Part shown: piece after piece, positions 11,207 to 22,533 of the stretch
Layout: the number at the start of each line of letters is the position of its first letter
Position numbering within the stretch: the first letter of the stretch is position 1
Origin: Ophiostoma sp. CBS 140.51
Lineage: Eukaryota; Ascomycota; Sordariomycetes; Ophiostomatales; Ophiostomataceae
Assembly (NCBI GenBank): GCA_029298735.1
Contig: JANSLP010000009.1
Span: forward strand, 186,001 to 250,000
DNA length: 64,000 nucleotides
Direction of reading: 5' to 3'
The notes under the pieces: generated by a model
The model's input: the letters and a program-made list of their open reading frames with translations, nothing else
What the model was told of the DNA's origin: nothing
Databases searched by the model: none
Translations under genes and position numbers: made by a program

Positions 11207-13163
11207 AGGAGTAGACGGTGTGAAGTGAACAAGATAAGAGTTCAAAGAGAGGGTGTGAGGGTGGACTCTGGATAGGAACACCCCAAACAAACGACAGAAG
11301 GAGAGCTAGAGATAGAGGTGGAGGTTTGGGATGGTAGAAGCCGTCTCAGCAATCACCGTGCTTCTGCATGTCATTAACGACCGTCAAGGATGTCTTCTTT
11401 TTTTTTACTTTTGTTTTCTGTTTATACGCGAATTTTTATTTTCTTACAAGTCCATAATCATACGTACATTAGATCTGATTTGAGTAGTAAGTATGGCCAC
11501 AAAGTGCTCTTGTGGAACCGCCAACGGACTCCGTCCAGCCTCATTGCATTGCCGACTCCAGGTTAAAGCATCTCGTAGGCCACAGATCACAGACCATGGG
11601 ACGTCTGTTGCCAGCCGCATCGTGCCGTTGTGCATAAACGTGCATCCGTCTGACGTGGGATACTCTTTCCATATTTGGACACTTCCATACAGCGATGTAC
11701 ATTGAAGAGCTCTCTATTCACCATAGCTGTCAAACGAGCTCTTGGTTTGAGCCCTTATTCTCTTGCACCCGTTTGTCTTTGTGCCAAAAACAATCAGTTA
11801 AGCACCAAAAGAACAAGCGGCGTCCGACAGACCGTTTAACAGACCATTTGGCCGTCTAGCACGAACAGGCCATTCGACGTGACCGATGACCAGTACAACC
11901 GCGCTATCCTCGCTCCTTCCCTTCGAGCTGCGAATCCGGTAGGTACTTTGTCCCCCGTTCTATCTCCTCTCTTTTGCAAGTCACGGCCTGTCTTCATTCT
12001 TCTCTACTATTACCCTCTCCTCTCCGCCGTTATTCTTCCTCTACCTCGCTACCCTTTAGACCCTTCCCTTTTTTTTCTTTTCTGCTTTCGTCTTTCTCTC
12101 TTTTTCTTCCTCCTCCAACACACTCCTCAAAGCTCTCATCTCGAGCTCTTTTCTTCTGCGTTCCGATTCGATTCATCGTCTCATTTGCTCGTCCTTTGCG
12201 CCTGGGCTTGTTCCTTCTTTTCTTTTCTTTTCTTTTCTTTTTCTCGCCTCTCTTCTTATTCGTCTTCCTCTTCTTTCCATCTCTACCTCCTCACGGTCCA
12301 TCTTCACCTCTCGACGCTGGCCAAGAAGCCAAGCCGATTCTGCCGGCATTATGCCTTTACCTCTAGCTGCCAAAGGTAAGAACGATCGACCCCGCTTACT
12401 GTCATAACACCCTGCGTCTCTGCATTCTTGCCCCGAAGACCCGAAGTGAAGCACCACCAAATACACCAAACACCACTGTTCCAAGCCCACAAAGCCCCTC
12501 TTCTCCCCAAAAGGAAAGAACAACAGCCCCGCACCTTGTCCTGCGATTGCCCAAAACACCCCTAGCACGATCGCCTTTTTGCATTTTTGGTGCAGTTTAC
12601 ACCCGTTAAAACCCCCTAAATCATAACGCCACTGTCCGGGCTGCCCACTTTTCTGCACCTTCCCGCAAACCGCCTTTTGGTTCTTTCCTTCCGTCCCAAG
12701 CTGTAACTGGGTGACGGCACGTGTACTACGGGCAGTGCACTTTCCACCTCCACAATTTGTTCTGGGCAGGCGGTTCGAGGCGTTCTTGCTGTTTTTGGTG
12801 GCAAAGAGGGCTGCCTCACCAAAAGTTTGCCTCATCACCAGAGAAATTGGGCTGCCTAGAACAGCGTTACGCACTCTCTTCTTGCAGATATTCCCCCTTT
12901 TCGCTCCCATCTGTTTCCAATCGATTTTCGATTGATGTTTTGTGTCTTTTTATCGGTGTTCCATTTCCTGCTCTTTTTGTGTCCCATTTATTTGTTTACC
13001 TCTTTTCGCTGCACGCATCCTCCCATCCAAGCGGCACAGCAGCTGCATATCTCAGTTGCATCAAAAAGGCGGAGACTCCACAAAACTCCATATTCTTCTT
13101 CCTTTTTTTGCTATTTCCTTTTCTTCTTCACTTACACACATATACCCCTCCACAACCGTCGAG
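11207..13163. other. Intergenic region with long pyrimidine-rich leader
   Basis: About 2 kb without a convincing gene. The left part holds the IDH1 3' UTR. From about 11900 the + strand is strongly C/T-rich, including a TCTTT pentanucleotide run at 12216-12245, consistent with the 5' leader/promoter of the gene starting at 13164. A small AUG-led frame at about 12351 could splice at GTAAGA to a TTGCAG at about 12889, but it is out of frame with the downstream gene; I treat it as possible leader/uORF only. Confidence 0.6.
12216..12245. repeat. TCTTT pentanucleotide microsatellite
   Basis: Five to six copies of TCTTT in tandem within a C/T-rich stretch upstream of the gene at 13164. It is read directly from the sequence. 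Confidence 0.85.
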
Positions 13164-14762
13164 ATGCCTCCTGTTAACCCAGTCATCGTTTCAGCCGGCT
13201 TCATCGCCATATCCGTGGCCGTCGTCGCCGCCATCGCCGTCTATGAAAACCCCGAAGTCCGCCGCATGGCCGACGACCTGCGTCGCCGTATCGCCGTGGC
13301 CATGCAGTCCATCAACGACACCATGACGGGCGAGGACACCAGAGAAGACCGTGATCGAAACCGAAACGGCGAAGACGAACCGGTCTTCAACCGCCCCGAA
13401 GACGCCGAGGGATTCATGATGTCCCAAGGCCGCCGTACAGCCGACGACCCAGGCGTGGTGGCCGACGAAGAGTCCCGCCGCCGTCAGCGTGAAGAGCTCA
13501 TGTACTGGAACCGCATAAAGATGGAGCGCAATAAGGAGGAGGAACGCAAATCAAGCGCACTCGAAAACTTGCAGAGAGCCACACGTGACGCCGCGGCCGC
13601 GGCCGGCATCCACCTGCCCTCGTTTGGCGGTCCCCAGTCCCAGCCGCGCAGCAAGACCTCGTTTGACCAGTTTATGCGCCCAGACCACAATGCCGACCGC
13701 GGCACATTTGTCGTCAACACGGGTGCCGACTACTCCAGCTTTGCCAGTGACTCGCAGGTGTCGTCTGCCATTATGGCCGAGGATCCGCTGAACAGCGGCA
13801 TGCTCCGTCGCCGCCGGCCCGAAGGCGGTGTGCGTGGACTGCACACGGCTGCAGTCTATGCCAACCCCTTTGGCGACGAGTACGGCATCGAGATGGACGA
13901 CCACAATGATACCCACACCATGACGACTTCTACCCGCACTGACCGCCCCACAGCCGCCGAGGCTTTCAACTCCGAGGCTTACTTGATTGCCCCCGACCGC
14001 GACGAGACCATGTCCGACATTTACAGCGCCACCGAGCCCGACACCAACGCCAACGTCCCGAACAACATGGACGCCGTCTTTGATCCTCTGCCGTCGATTC
14101 CCGAGAGCCAGCAGACAACCCGCTCCGAAGTTTTCTTTGACGTCAATGACTACGCTCACGAGACGGAGGCGCAGGCATCACCCGCTACTCTTGCCGCTGC
14201 TGAGGTCGACTCCCAGCTGTCCCTGCGTCTGTTCCGCAAGCCTGAGGACAACGATGACGACAACGAGGTCCTTCCCCGCGAAGAGAACCAGGTCAACACC
14301 GAAGCCTATAACTCTATCCAGGCCTGGGCCCAAAACACCAGCAGCCTTCCTGGCTTTTACTCACCACTGCCCGTCACACCCTCTGTCGGTATGTCAGAGC
14401 CGTCCATCATCAGCGGCGGCGAGATGACACCCACCGGCAGCATGTCCGTCTGGGGCGATGATCACTCGGTCATTGACCACGTGGATGCTGAGGCCAACGC
14501 CGATGCCCGTACGGATGCCACTTCCGAGATCGTCCAGGTCCAGACCCGGGTCGCCGCTGCTCCATCTGTCCCGTCGACGACGCCAACCTCTTCGGCTGCT
14601 GTATCGGTCGTGAACGGTACCGCTTCTGATTATGGTGTGATCAGCGAGGCCGACAACGACAGCGAGAGCGAGGGTGAGGGCGCCATGACACCAACGAGCT
14701 GGTCCGAGGTGGGCAGCGTTGTGAGCGAGAGCGATGCAGGCATGCACGCTGTGCACTCATAA
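13164..14762 (+). CDS. Conserved fungal protein with N-terminal membrane anchor, function unknown
   Basis: Single-exon frame of 532 aa. The start chosen, MPPVNPVIVSAGF, is followed at once by a hydrophobic segment (residues about 5-27, VIVSAGFIAISVAVVAAIAV), so the protein is probably a signal-anchor membrane protein. A basic, helical stretch (ENPEVRRMADDLRRRIAVAMQSI) follows the anchor. The remaining approximately 480 residues are acidic, Ser/Thr-rich and largely without predicted fold, with scattered short conserved-looking blocks and an acidic Ser/Glu end. The anchor plus juxtamembrane helix resembles a family I associate with Sordariomycetes without a named function. Frames upstream of this ATG remain open for some 220 bp but are pyrimidine-rich and not protein-like, so I place the start here. 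I do not assign a role. Confidence 0.8.
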   Translation: MPPVNPVIVSAGFIAISVAVVAAIAVYENPEVRRMADDLRRRIAVAMQSINDTMTGEDTREDRDRNRNGEDEPVFNRPEDAEGFMMSQGRRTADDPGVVADEESRRRQREELMYWNRIKMERNKEEERKSSALENLQRATRDAAAAAGIHLPSFGGPQSQPRSKTSFDQFMRPDHNADRGTFVVNTGADYSSFASDSQVSSAIMAEDPLNSGMLRRRRPEGGVRGLHTAAVYANPFGDEYGIEMDDHNDTHTMTTSTRTDRPTAAEAFNSEAYLIAPDRDETMSDIYSATEPDTNANVPNNMDAVFDPLPSIPESQQTTRSEVFFDVNDYAHETEAQASPATLAAAEVDSQLSLRLFRKPEDNDDDNEVLPREENQVNTEAYNSIQAWAQNTSSLPGFYSPLPVTPSVGMSEPSIISGGEMTPTGSMSVWGDDHSVIDHVDAEANADARTDATSEIVQVQTRVAAAPSVPSTTPTSSAAVSVVNGTASDYGVISEADNDSESEGEGAMTPTSWSEVGSVVSESDAGMHAVHS

Positions 14763-16863
14763 ACGGCGCAGCCGTTCGGTCTGTTTGATTTCAGCTTTTA
14801 GTCTTGTCTTTTCTTGTCTTTTTCTCTCATATAGTTGGCGTTTTATACACACCGGCTGGGCCAGGAAGGAGTTTGTGGCTTCCTTTTTCTCTTTTTTTGT
14901 TCGTCTTTTTTCCATCAACCATTTTTTGTGCCTACCTTCACCCTTTGCACATTGATACCTCCCAACAGGGGCACTTACCCCCAAGAGTTAGGACTGGTTG
15001 ATGGGGCCGTGCATGTTCTTGTCCTTCGACTTGACTGCACCTTGTGTCTTGTTGTCTGTTGTCCTTTCTTCAGCATTTTATGCACCACAATGTCACAAAA
15101 TCTACTCGTATATTAAGTACACAAAATCTAGACATATACACTCATTGGCAGGTATCTTGTTCTCATTGTTCTGGCCCGGCATTGGACTTGCCCTGCCTCG
15201 CGTCTTCAAAGCTTTTTTATGTCTCGGTCAAAGTAGCGCCCAACTAGCACGATATAAGTCGTCGTATTCATATTTTCATAGCAAAAGCGACGCGTCTCCG
15301 TGCTCGACAACACACCAAAGAAGAACAGACCATGACGAGGCCCCAGCCCCTCCTACAACCGACACAAACCCCCTGGTTACGTTTGTCTGAGGGTTGGGAG
15401 GCGAGATCTAAGACGTAGAATGTGCTTCATAATTTTGTGCCTCTTAATATTTTCCTTTTTCTCCGACTCTACAACAGTTAAGTTTCTGTCAAATCACAGA
15501 CCATACTCAGTACTTGCATCCGACAGCCGTTGACATTTGTCTCATCTTTGCCGTTTTCATTCTAGATCTATTGTGTGAGCACCTGTCAAACTTCCTATTT
15601 CGTTCTTCGATCTCGACATTTTTGACATTTTTGACGCTCGAGCACCCATATCTGTTTTATCAAAATCCTGAACTGTAATACATCCCGGCCTGCATCCTGG
15701 CTGGCGTTGCATTGAAAATCGACAATCGCCAGATAATCTGCAAATCCGCAGAAGTCCGCCAAATCCACACTGGCAAGAAAGGAAAACAAAACGGGCAAGC
15801 ACTCAGTTTGCTCTGTGCGCTGGGCAGAAAAGGGTTTAGAGGGACTCGTCAGCTGGTCGATGCTCATTGGACCACGGCCCCTGCAGCCCTGTCGCCCCAG
15901 CTGCGAATGATGCGGCCCCAGGGGATTCGAGAGCCCCTTCCCAAGGAGAAATGAGGGGCCACTCGTCGACGGCCCTCTTTTCTTGAACTTCCTGTCGTTC
16001 TTTCCCTTCTCTCGTTCTTTTCTCTCATCCTTTTCGGTTTGGTGCTGAGTTGGGCCTGAGTTAGCGGTGGGTTTTCCTGTCTTTAGTCGCCAACCGTAGT
16101 GGTCCGGTCCCTGTCACCCTTCGCTCTTTCCCGCACACCACTGCTGGTCTGGTGTCAGTCGCTCGCGCCTTCTCGGGTTTCCTCTTTTTCCTGCGATGTG
16201 GGCCAAGTTTCGTCCGACTCATGGCGGCAGGCTTATTCTTGGGCGATTCTTCGGTTCCCCCTGTTGCAACCACCCACTTTGAAGAATGGGCGTTATGTCC
16301 TTTTGTCACAGTGTCTTTTCTGGCTGGCTATACAGGGCAGTTCCTGCTCTTTTATCACCGGACGTGCCGTGACTTCCCTGTTCATCGCGCTGCTGGCCCC
16401 CTTTTTCCTGCTTTGTCCCCCCTCTCCTTCCCTTTCTATTCCCTTTCTCACACAAGGCAGCCGCAATCTGTGTGTTCTTTCTTCTTTTGTTTCTTTTTGT
16501 CCTTTCGTTCCTTCCAACAAAAGGACACGAGAATAAACACAAGATCATTCTATTGTTGGTGGCCCCTTTGTTGGCCGCTTTGTCTGGCTTCTTATTGTTT
16601 TATATTTTCTTCGTTTAAAGGTGTCCCCTTTTTTTCTTGGGCGTCTTTTTCGCTAGGCTGCCCTCAATTCGAACATTCGACACTCATCTCATCGTGTCGT
16701 TCCCGTGCACCGGGCCACAATTACAGTTGACTGTTGCCTCCCGGCTCATTTAGAATATCGACAAGGAAAAGGAGGAAAGGCAAAAACGAACGGCGGGAGC
16801 CTACGACTTCATTGAAGGCAACGACCGAATAAATCAACAAAAAAGACAAATAACAGACAAACC
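14763..16863. other. Intergenic region, 3' UTR and pyrimidine-rich leader
   Basis: About 2.1 kb with no credible coding region. The left third is AT-rich and fits a 3' UTR. From about 15960 to 16720 the + strand becomes C/T-rich, like the leaders of the other + strand genes here, and probably belongs to the gene at 16864. Confidence 0.6.
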
Positions 16864-19421
16864 ATGCACGGCCTTCTGAAGGCCGGCCTCTTGCTGGCGC
16901 CGGCGCTGGCCAGAGGCGTCGGTGCCACGGCATCACCACAAGGTATGACAAGGAAGATTGAGGGACAAATGCTTGTGATCCATCTTTGTGAGATCGTGGC
17001 ATTTTATAATCGCTTCATTTGATCTCATGAACGGCGGGAGACTGACACCCAGCAGACGACAAGCCGTCGGCTTTCATTTCTCTCGATGTTCCAGATGCCG
17101 GTCTCGAGAACGGCACGCCCTTCCTGAGCTTCCGCCTTGATGTCCTGGACTCGCTCAACGCCTGCGGCTCCACCAACGTCACCATCAATGGCGAGGCTCT
17201 CCCGGAGAACGGCCAGCTCTCGCTGCCGCTCGTCCCCGACTTTGAGTCAATCCATACGACAACCGACGCCGACAAGATCAGCAAGAAGGACACGCCCTCG
17301 GCCGTCGTCAGCTGGGAGACCGACTGTGTTTCCTGGGGCGGCCAGGACCGCGAACAGATGATGCGTCTGCGTATTGTGTCTGTCAACGGCGTGGCCGTCA
17401 AGGACGACGCCGCCAAGGACCCCACCACTGTCCGTTTCCGCCAAACCGCACCGGCCCGCATTGTCCTCGTCGAGAACGCTGCCAGTGCCTTCCAGTTCAA
17501 TGACAACTACTTTAAGGCGCCCACGACGGCTTCGGCCCCGACGACACCGGCTGACAAAAAGGCCGTCGACAACAGCAACGGCGAAACCGAGGAGGAGACC
17601 GACGAGTTCGAGAACGACGACACCGATTACAGCGATGCCGACTCGGAGGCCGACGCTGCCGACCTGGTCGCTTGGGAGAACAGCCTTATTATGATGCACC
17701 GCAGCGTCGCCCTGTTGTTCCACGACATCCGCGTTCGCGAACGCTACGTTCTCGAGCGTTTCGGTCCCGACGCATCCCCGATTGTCGATGGCCACCGCAA
17801 GCACGGCTTCGGCAAGCACGGCGGCCCTTGCTCGGATGTTACGGCCTTCATCGGCTCAGTCTGGCACAAGGTCGCTGGCACTGCCAAGTCGCTTTACGGC
17901 GAGCTGATTGCCAACACCTTTGGTGACGGGGGCGGTCCTCATGGCCACTGGGGCCCCCCACGTGGCTTCCACGATGGCCCGCCACATGGCCCTCCCCACG
18001 GTCCCCACGGTCCCCACGGTTCTCATGGTCCTCACGGCCCGCCTCCGTTCATGTTCCGCCCATACTGCTTCCCTGAGGACGGCCGTGTCGGCCCCCCACC
18101 TCCTCCTCCGCCGCCGCCTTCGTTCCTCTTCAACTGCCCCTCTGCTTTCCCGCCGCCGCCTCCTGGTGAGGGTCTTCCTCCTCCACCTCCGCCCCCCGCT
18201 GAGGGCTTCCCTCCCCCGCCCCCAGGTCCTCCCGGTCTCCCGCCTAAGCACCCTCACGGCCCCCCTCCTCCGGGTCCTCCGTCGGAACTGAATGGTCTGC
18301 CCCCGCCGCGCCACGGCGGTCCCCACGAGGGTCACCACCATGGCGGTCCCGGCGGTCCTGGTGGTCCCGAGGGTCCTTTCTGGGTCGGTATGTCCGGTGG
18401 TGACCGCTTTGACAAGCGCCCCAGCGAGGGCGGTGAGTTCCGTGGCCGCAAGATGCATGGTCACGGTCCGGACGGCCCGCCAGCGAATGTGTGGAAGCAC
18501 GGCCACCACGGCCACCGTGGCCCGCCCGGCAGCTTCCCCTTCGGCCGTGCTCCGGTTGCGAAGATGGTCGCCTTCTTCGGCCTAGTCATTGTTCTTCTTT
18601 TCGTCTTTGCTCGCCATTGCCGCAACCGTCGCATGGAGGAGCGTATGCGCCGTCGCGCCAACCGCCCCAGAGGTCTTCGCGGATTCGCTGCTCGCTTCCA
18701 GGAGTTCACCGAGGAGGTCCAGGAGCGCCACGAGCGCCGTCAGGCTCGTCGTGAGCGCCGTCGCAAGCAGAAGAAGTCGGTTCGCGGTTTCTTCCGCAAC
18801 GTTCGCTGCCTCCTGTTTGGCGGCGACCGTGGTGATGAGAAGCTCGACGATGCCAACACCACCGCCTCGGAGCGCACAGGTCTCCGCACGCCGGCTGATG
18901 GCCACATTGTGACCAGCACACCTCCCTCGCGCCAGCGCTCGCCCGCCCCTTCTCTGGAGGACGAGATTGCCGAGTTCCGCGTGGCCGCCGATGTTGTTGG
19001 CCAAATGATTGCGGCTGAGGAGGGCCGCCTTGCCATTGCACAGACGGCCGAGTCGAGACGGCGACAGGATGAGGATCTGGAGGCGGCCATGCGCTCGGTG
19101 TCCCCTGTGTCTCGGTCAGCGACATCCCCAGCTCCTGCCCCTGTTTCTCCCGCTCCCGCTCCGGTTACACCTCCGCCAGCACCAGCAGTAGCCCCCTACC
19201 ACCAGCCCCCGCCACCGCCACCACCGCCGCCATCCATGGCCAACTCGTCGAGTGTTTATGGTGGCTACGGCCGGCGTGATGCGGCCGGTATCGACTCAGA
19301 CTATGACGATGTCGAGTCGCTGCCGCCTGCATACTCCCCAGACGACTACCAGTACGTCAACCTGGTGGAGGCATCTGTGGTCGCTGACGGCTTCCAGTAC
19401 CGTCCGGGCTCCAGCCCGTGA
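16864..19421 (+). CDS. Secreted-type single-pass membrane protein with His/Gly/Pro-rich ectodomain, function unknown
   Basis: Two exons, 16864-16942 and 17056-19421, give 814 aa. Exon 1 encodes a classic signal peptide (MHGLLKAGLLLAPALARGVGA) and little else. After the intron comes an N-terminal domain with two clear cysteines and an N-glycosylation site (NVT), then an acidic linker. A low-complexity block at about nt 17925-18420 is rich in PHG, HGP and polyproline runs. A transmembrane helix lies at about residues 530-551 (AFFGLVIVLLFVFA), followed by an Arg-rich juxtamembrane stretch (about nt 18615-18780), an Ala/Pro-rich tail with polyproline, and a C-terminal PPAYSPDDYQYV motif that resembles a PPxY-type signal. 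This predicts an extracellular His/Pro-rich head and a cytosolic basic tail. The splice acceptor is tandem CAG-CAG (17050-17055). I know of no function; a wall, metal or adhesion role would be guesswork. Confidence 0.82.
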
Positions 19422-19931
19422 GTGCTGTGACATGCGCCAAACAAAATAAACACTCCTAAACAAAGACCAAAGATCTCTTTTGGATATACTTTATCTTTCT
19501 TCAATCTTGTAGCATGTCATGGTGCTCCATCTTTTTTCTCATTTGTCGTATCTTCTGACACACATTGCTCTTTTCCCTTTTCACTTTTCCTTTGATTTAC
19601 GCAGCAGCACGATTTCCTCTTGGGTACTATTTTCATTTTTCTATTCCTTTTTTATCGGTGTTAGAAGTTCTAGCAAACTTGGGCCGCAGGTACATTGTTT
19701 TCACTTTTCAACTTTTCAACTTTTTATATTGTACATTTTCCTTTGTCATCATCTGGGCCATCTTCTTTCTTAGAAGAACAGTGCAAGGCCCCCCCTTAAT
19801 ATAAGGCAGATAGTTTATTCTCTTTTTGGGTTGCACAAAATGGATATTTGATATATTTTTGGGCCACAATTTATTCTTGCAAATATACGACATCTATATT
19901 TTTTACTGTTACTGCTTTGTCCCTATCCTTC
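19422..19931. other. Convergent 3' intergenic region
   Basis: About 510 bp, AT-rich, between two convergent genes. An AATAAA hexamer at 19445-19450 lies shortly after the upstream stop codon. No coding signal is seen. Confidence 0.65.
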
Positions 19932-21260
19932 TCATTTTCTGGCTTTCTTTAATTTTGACGATGTTTGCAGGATAAAGGCATCATAATTTTGTGCAATTCG
20001 CTCCACGCCCTCGGCCAGTGTCCACTTTTTAATGGCACACACACGGCGGTAAATATCCTCGAGCAATTTGTCCATCACTGGACCAGCTGTGTGTAAATCA
20101 CTCTCAAGCAGAATCCGATCGTCCGGACACGCCGCAATGACTTCGGCTGTCCGTTGGCAGCCGCTCTCCGTGCTGCAGTTGACCGCCGTCGAGAACGAAA
20201 AGTAAATGGCCGCGGGGATGTGCGGGTCCAGATACTGTCGCAACATATCGACAGGACCACTAAATGAGTGCAAGCAGATGGCCGGCGGGAACGGTTTTGG
20301 CGTGACGACAAACTTGCCGAGTGCCGTCTTCTTTCCGTCCTCCCCCTCGTCATCATTATTGTCGTCCTCAAACTCCTCCTCGTCCGAGCTGTCGTCATTC
20401 TCGATACCCTCAATACCTGCGATGCCCTTGATTTGGTGCTTTTCGCGCTTCGACAGTACTGTCCGCTCGTGTCCACGCCATGTCGAGGCCAATGTCGAGA
20501 ACAACAAACCGTGTGCCTGTACACCATGGACACTGACTGGTCTTTGAAGTTCGGCTGCTAGACGGAGCTGGCTAGAAAGGATGGCTGCTTGGTGTGCAGG
20601 CTGAACTCGGAATGGTGACAGCCGCCGACCCTCACGACCGCCAGGTGTCAAACCTTCAACTGAAGAGCTGCCATCGGCGGCAGGCTCAGGTACACGGAAC
20701 GCCTTGTCAACACCAATCTCGCCTACCAGAGCCATCGGGTGATCAATCAGTCTTTGTCTTGTCTCAGCCAAAAAGGCAGACAATGGTCGAATCGCAGGCA
20801 GACTGGAAGCCAGTGCATCCAGTGCGGCCAGGAGTGTGGTCGTCTTCTCACTCTTGTCGTTGTCGTCCTTATTGTCGAGTGGTGGTGAAGGCGTCAGAAC
20901 CGATGCCAAGTGCCGTCTCTTGTCGTCCATTGATGTGAGATCTCCCTTGTTATTGTCTCCTCCAGCAGTATCATCATACAACTGGTACGAGAACCACGGA
21001 TGCCAGCCAAAGGCAGGGACAACTTTTGCTTCTTCGGCACCGAGCTGTGCCACCAGGTCCTGGTCCTGTCCCCGTGTGGACATGACTGTCAAATTCGTCG
21101 TCCCCATGGCCGGAATTGACGACAGTGAAGCCATCGTATCGGTCGGGTGGCAGTGGGCATCAAAGATGCGGCCAGACTTCCAAGGAAAGTCTTCACTGGC
21201 ATTTGGGTCGTCCAGTGGGACGGCCGCCCTGGGCGCATGCTCGTCGTTGTCGCCGCACAT
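19932..21260 (-). CDS. TatD-family metal-dependent hydrolase (Scn1/Cut9-interacting-like)
   Basis: TatD enzymes are TIM-barrel metal-dependent nucleases/hydrolases; the fungal branch includes S. pombe Scn1, found through its link to the anaphase-promoting complex subunit Cut9. The single-exon product is 442 aa. Metal ligands can be read in order: the HxH of FDAHCHPTD (residues 36 and 38), the Glu of VGEIGVDK, the His of SVHG, the His of CLHSFSGP and the Asp of LLESDLHT, so the active site appears intact. The protein is longer than bacterial TatD (about 260 aa) because of two linkers: an acidic/Lys-rich one after the GWHPWFS block and a strongly acidic one before the SFSG block (DDSSDEEEFEDDNNDDEGED). 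It lies in tandem with SPC24 on the same strand, about 550 bp downstream. Family confident, substrate unknown. Confidence 0.88.
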   Translation of the reverse strand: MCGDNDEHAPRAAVPLDDPNASEDFPWKSGRIFDAHCHPTDTMASLSSIPAMGTTNLTVMSTRGQDQDLVAQLGAEEAKVVPAFGWHPWFSYQLYDDTAGGDNNKGDLTSMDDKRRHLASVLTPSPPLDNKDDNDKSEKTTTLLAALDALASSLPAIRPLSAFLAETRQRLIDHPMALVGEIGVDKAFRVPEPAADGSSSVEGLTPGGREGRRLSPFRVQPAHQAAILSSQLRLAAELQRPVSVHGVQAHGLLFSTLASTWRGHERTVLSKREKHQIKGIAGIEGIENDDSSDEEEFEDDNNDDEGEDGKKTALGKFVVTPKPFPPAICLHSFSGPVDMLRQYLDPHIPAAIYFSFSTAVNCSTESGCQRTAEVIAACPDDRILLESDLHTAGPVMDKLLEDIYRRVCAIKKWTLAEGVERIAQNYDAFILQTSSKLKKARK

Positions 21261-21810
21261 TATTAGGGATGTGTGCAGATGTGGTTGTGGTGATGGAGAT
21301 TCACAAAAATATTAACGAGAATATGAAGAGTGAAAAGGGACAATGAAGGTCATATGTATCTGTGGAAAGACATGTCGTTGTGTTAGACCACGCCCTGTAA
21401 TACGTAATTGACACTTAGCGGAAAGAGTCACTAGGCGGGATCAGCCGGGCGGGGTTTTTTTACAGCGGGTGCCCGCCCCGCTAATACAACTAAAGAGGCG
21501 CGGCTTACATAGAAGCATCCAGAACAAAAAGTCAACAGCAGAGGTCAGACTCAACACAATCCTTCAGCATCCTTCAGTCACTCAATGTCGGTGAAGACAA
21601 CCCCTTGCTTTCTTGTGTTTGTCGCATCAAAACTTCATGGTATTCGTGGTATCGCTCATAATATCCCAGCATGGCCACCAGTGGCTGTAAAAAGACATGT
21701 CCTCTGCCTGGCCTTAATAAAGACAACAAAAAACGCCAGACACCAGCCCGTCTATATGTACAGTTGGCCGTCCGTCCACCGTCTGTTCTCATCCACACTC
21801 TACTCGCAGC
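21261..21810. other. Intergenic region between SPC24 and the TatD gene
   Basis: About 550 bp carrying the TatD promoter and the SPC24 3' UTR. A GC-rich patch at 21415-21484 is bounded by TTAGCGG and CCGCTAA and contains a GGGCGGG/CCCGCCC stem, so it may form a small hairpin. No gene is seen. Confidence 0.55.
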
Positions 21811-22533
21811 TCACAGAGTCTGCCAGAAGTAGTTGGCATAGAAGAACCGTGAGAACTTCTTGTCCATGTTCACCACGTGCACATCGCCCTTGCGGTCGTT
21901 GCGGATCACTGCCCGCGACCACTCGCCGTCGTGGCCAGCGCCGTCGCGCTCAAGTTCAATGCCCAAGCTGCGGTAGACACGTAGACGCAGCAGAACCTCG
22001 TCCTCAGTGGGTGCCGAGCCACTCCCACTGCTGCTGTTGCTGACGAGTGGGCCATCATCGCCCTGCAGCTCCAGTTCTTGCAGTTTCGCCGACAAGTCCG
22101 CTGCCTGTGCTGAAAGTCGCTCCGTCTCCATCTCCAGATCTGATGCGGCTTTTGCGACGCGGAATTTCTGTGTGTCGAGGTGTGCAATCGTGGGCGCGTG
22201 TGCAGCCGCCGTGTGCTTGGATGCGAGCTCGTCGTGCTGTGCACCGAGCGTGTTGAGCTGCCGCGCCAGTCGCTTCATGGCCGTTTCAGCCTGCTCGACC
22301 TGTAGCTGGCGGGCTTCCTGGAGGGTGGAAAGCGACTCCTTGATGCGCGCGACGGCGGCCTTGTCGGGCGCCGTGTTGAAGTTGTCGACTGTATGCTGGA
22401 TAAGCTGCAAAACAATCGAGTTAGCAGACAGTTTAACCGAGTAAAGAAGGGCGCTTTTTCTCGCTGTGCGCTTTCATTCTCTCCATTTGCTTCTTCCAAA
22501 ACCTACCACGGACGGATCTTCTTCGAACAACAT
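21811..22533 (-). CDS. SPC24: Kinetochore protein Spc24 (Ndc80 complex)
   Basis: Spc24 pairs with Spc25 to anchor the Ndc80 complex to the inner kinetochore. Two exons: a 27-nt first exon (22533-22507, MLFEEDPSV) and 22404-21811, with a 102-bp intron (GTAGGT donor; TTTTGCAG acceptor, with a CTAAC branch-like site). The join gives MLFEEDPSV/LIQHTVDNFN, which matches the conserved fungal N-terminus, for 206 aa in total. The middle is a heptad-rich coiled coil (about residues 25-120). The C-terminal globular domain begins near LRLRVYRSLGIELE and ends FSRFFYANYFWQTL, the family hallmark. The tiny first exon would be missed by a naive start at the internal methionine inside the intron. Confidence 0.93.

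Noticed and set aside
12351..12931. Possible upstream coding exon spliced to the gene at 13164
   Set aside because: The GTAAGA/TTGCAG pair gives a frame that does not join the 13164 frame.
21415..21484. GC-rich inverted repeat considered as a transposon end
   Set aside because: The arms are only 7 bp and no target duplication or transposase is nearby.
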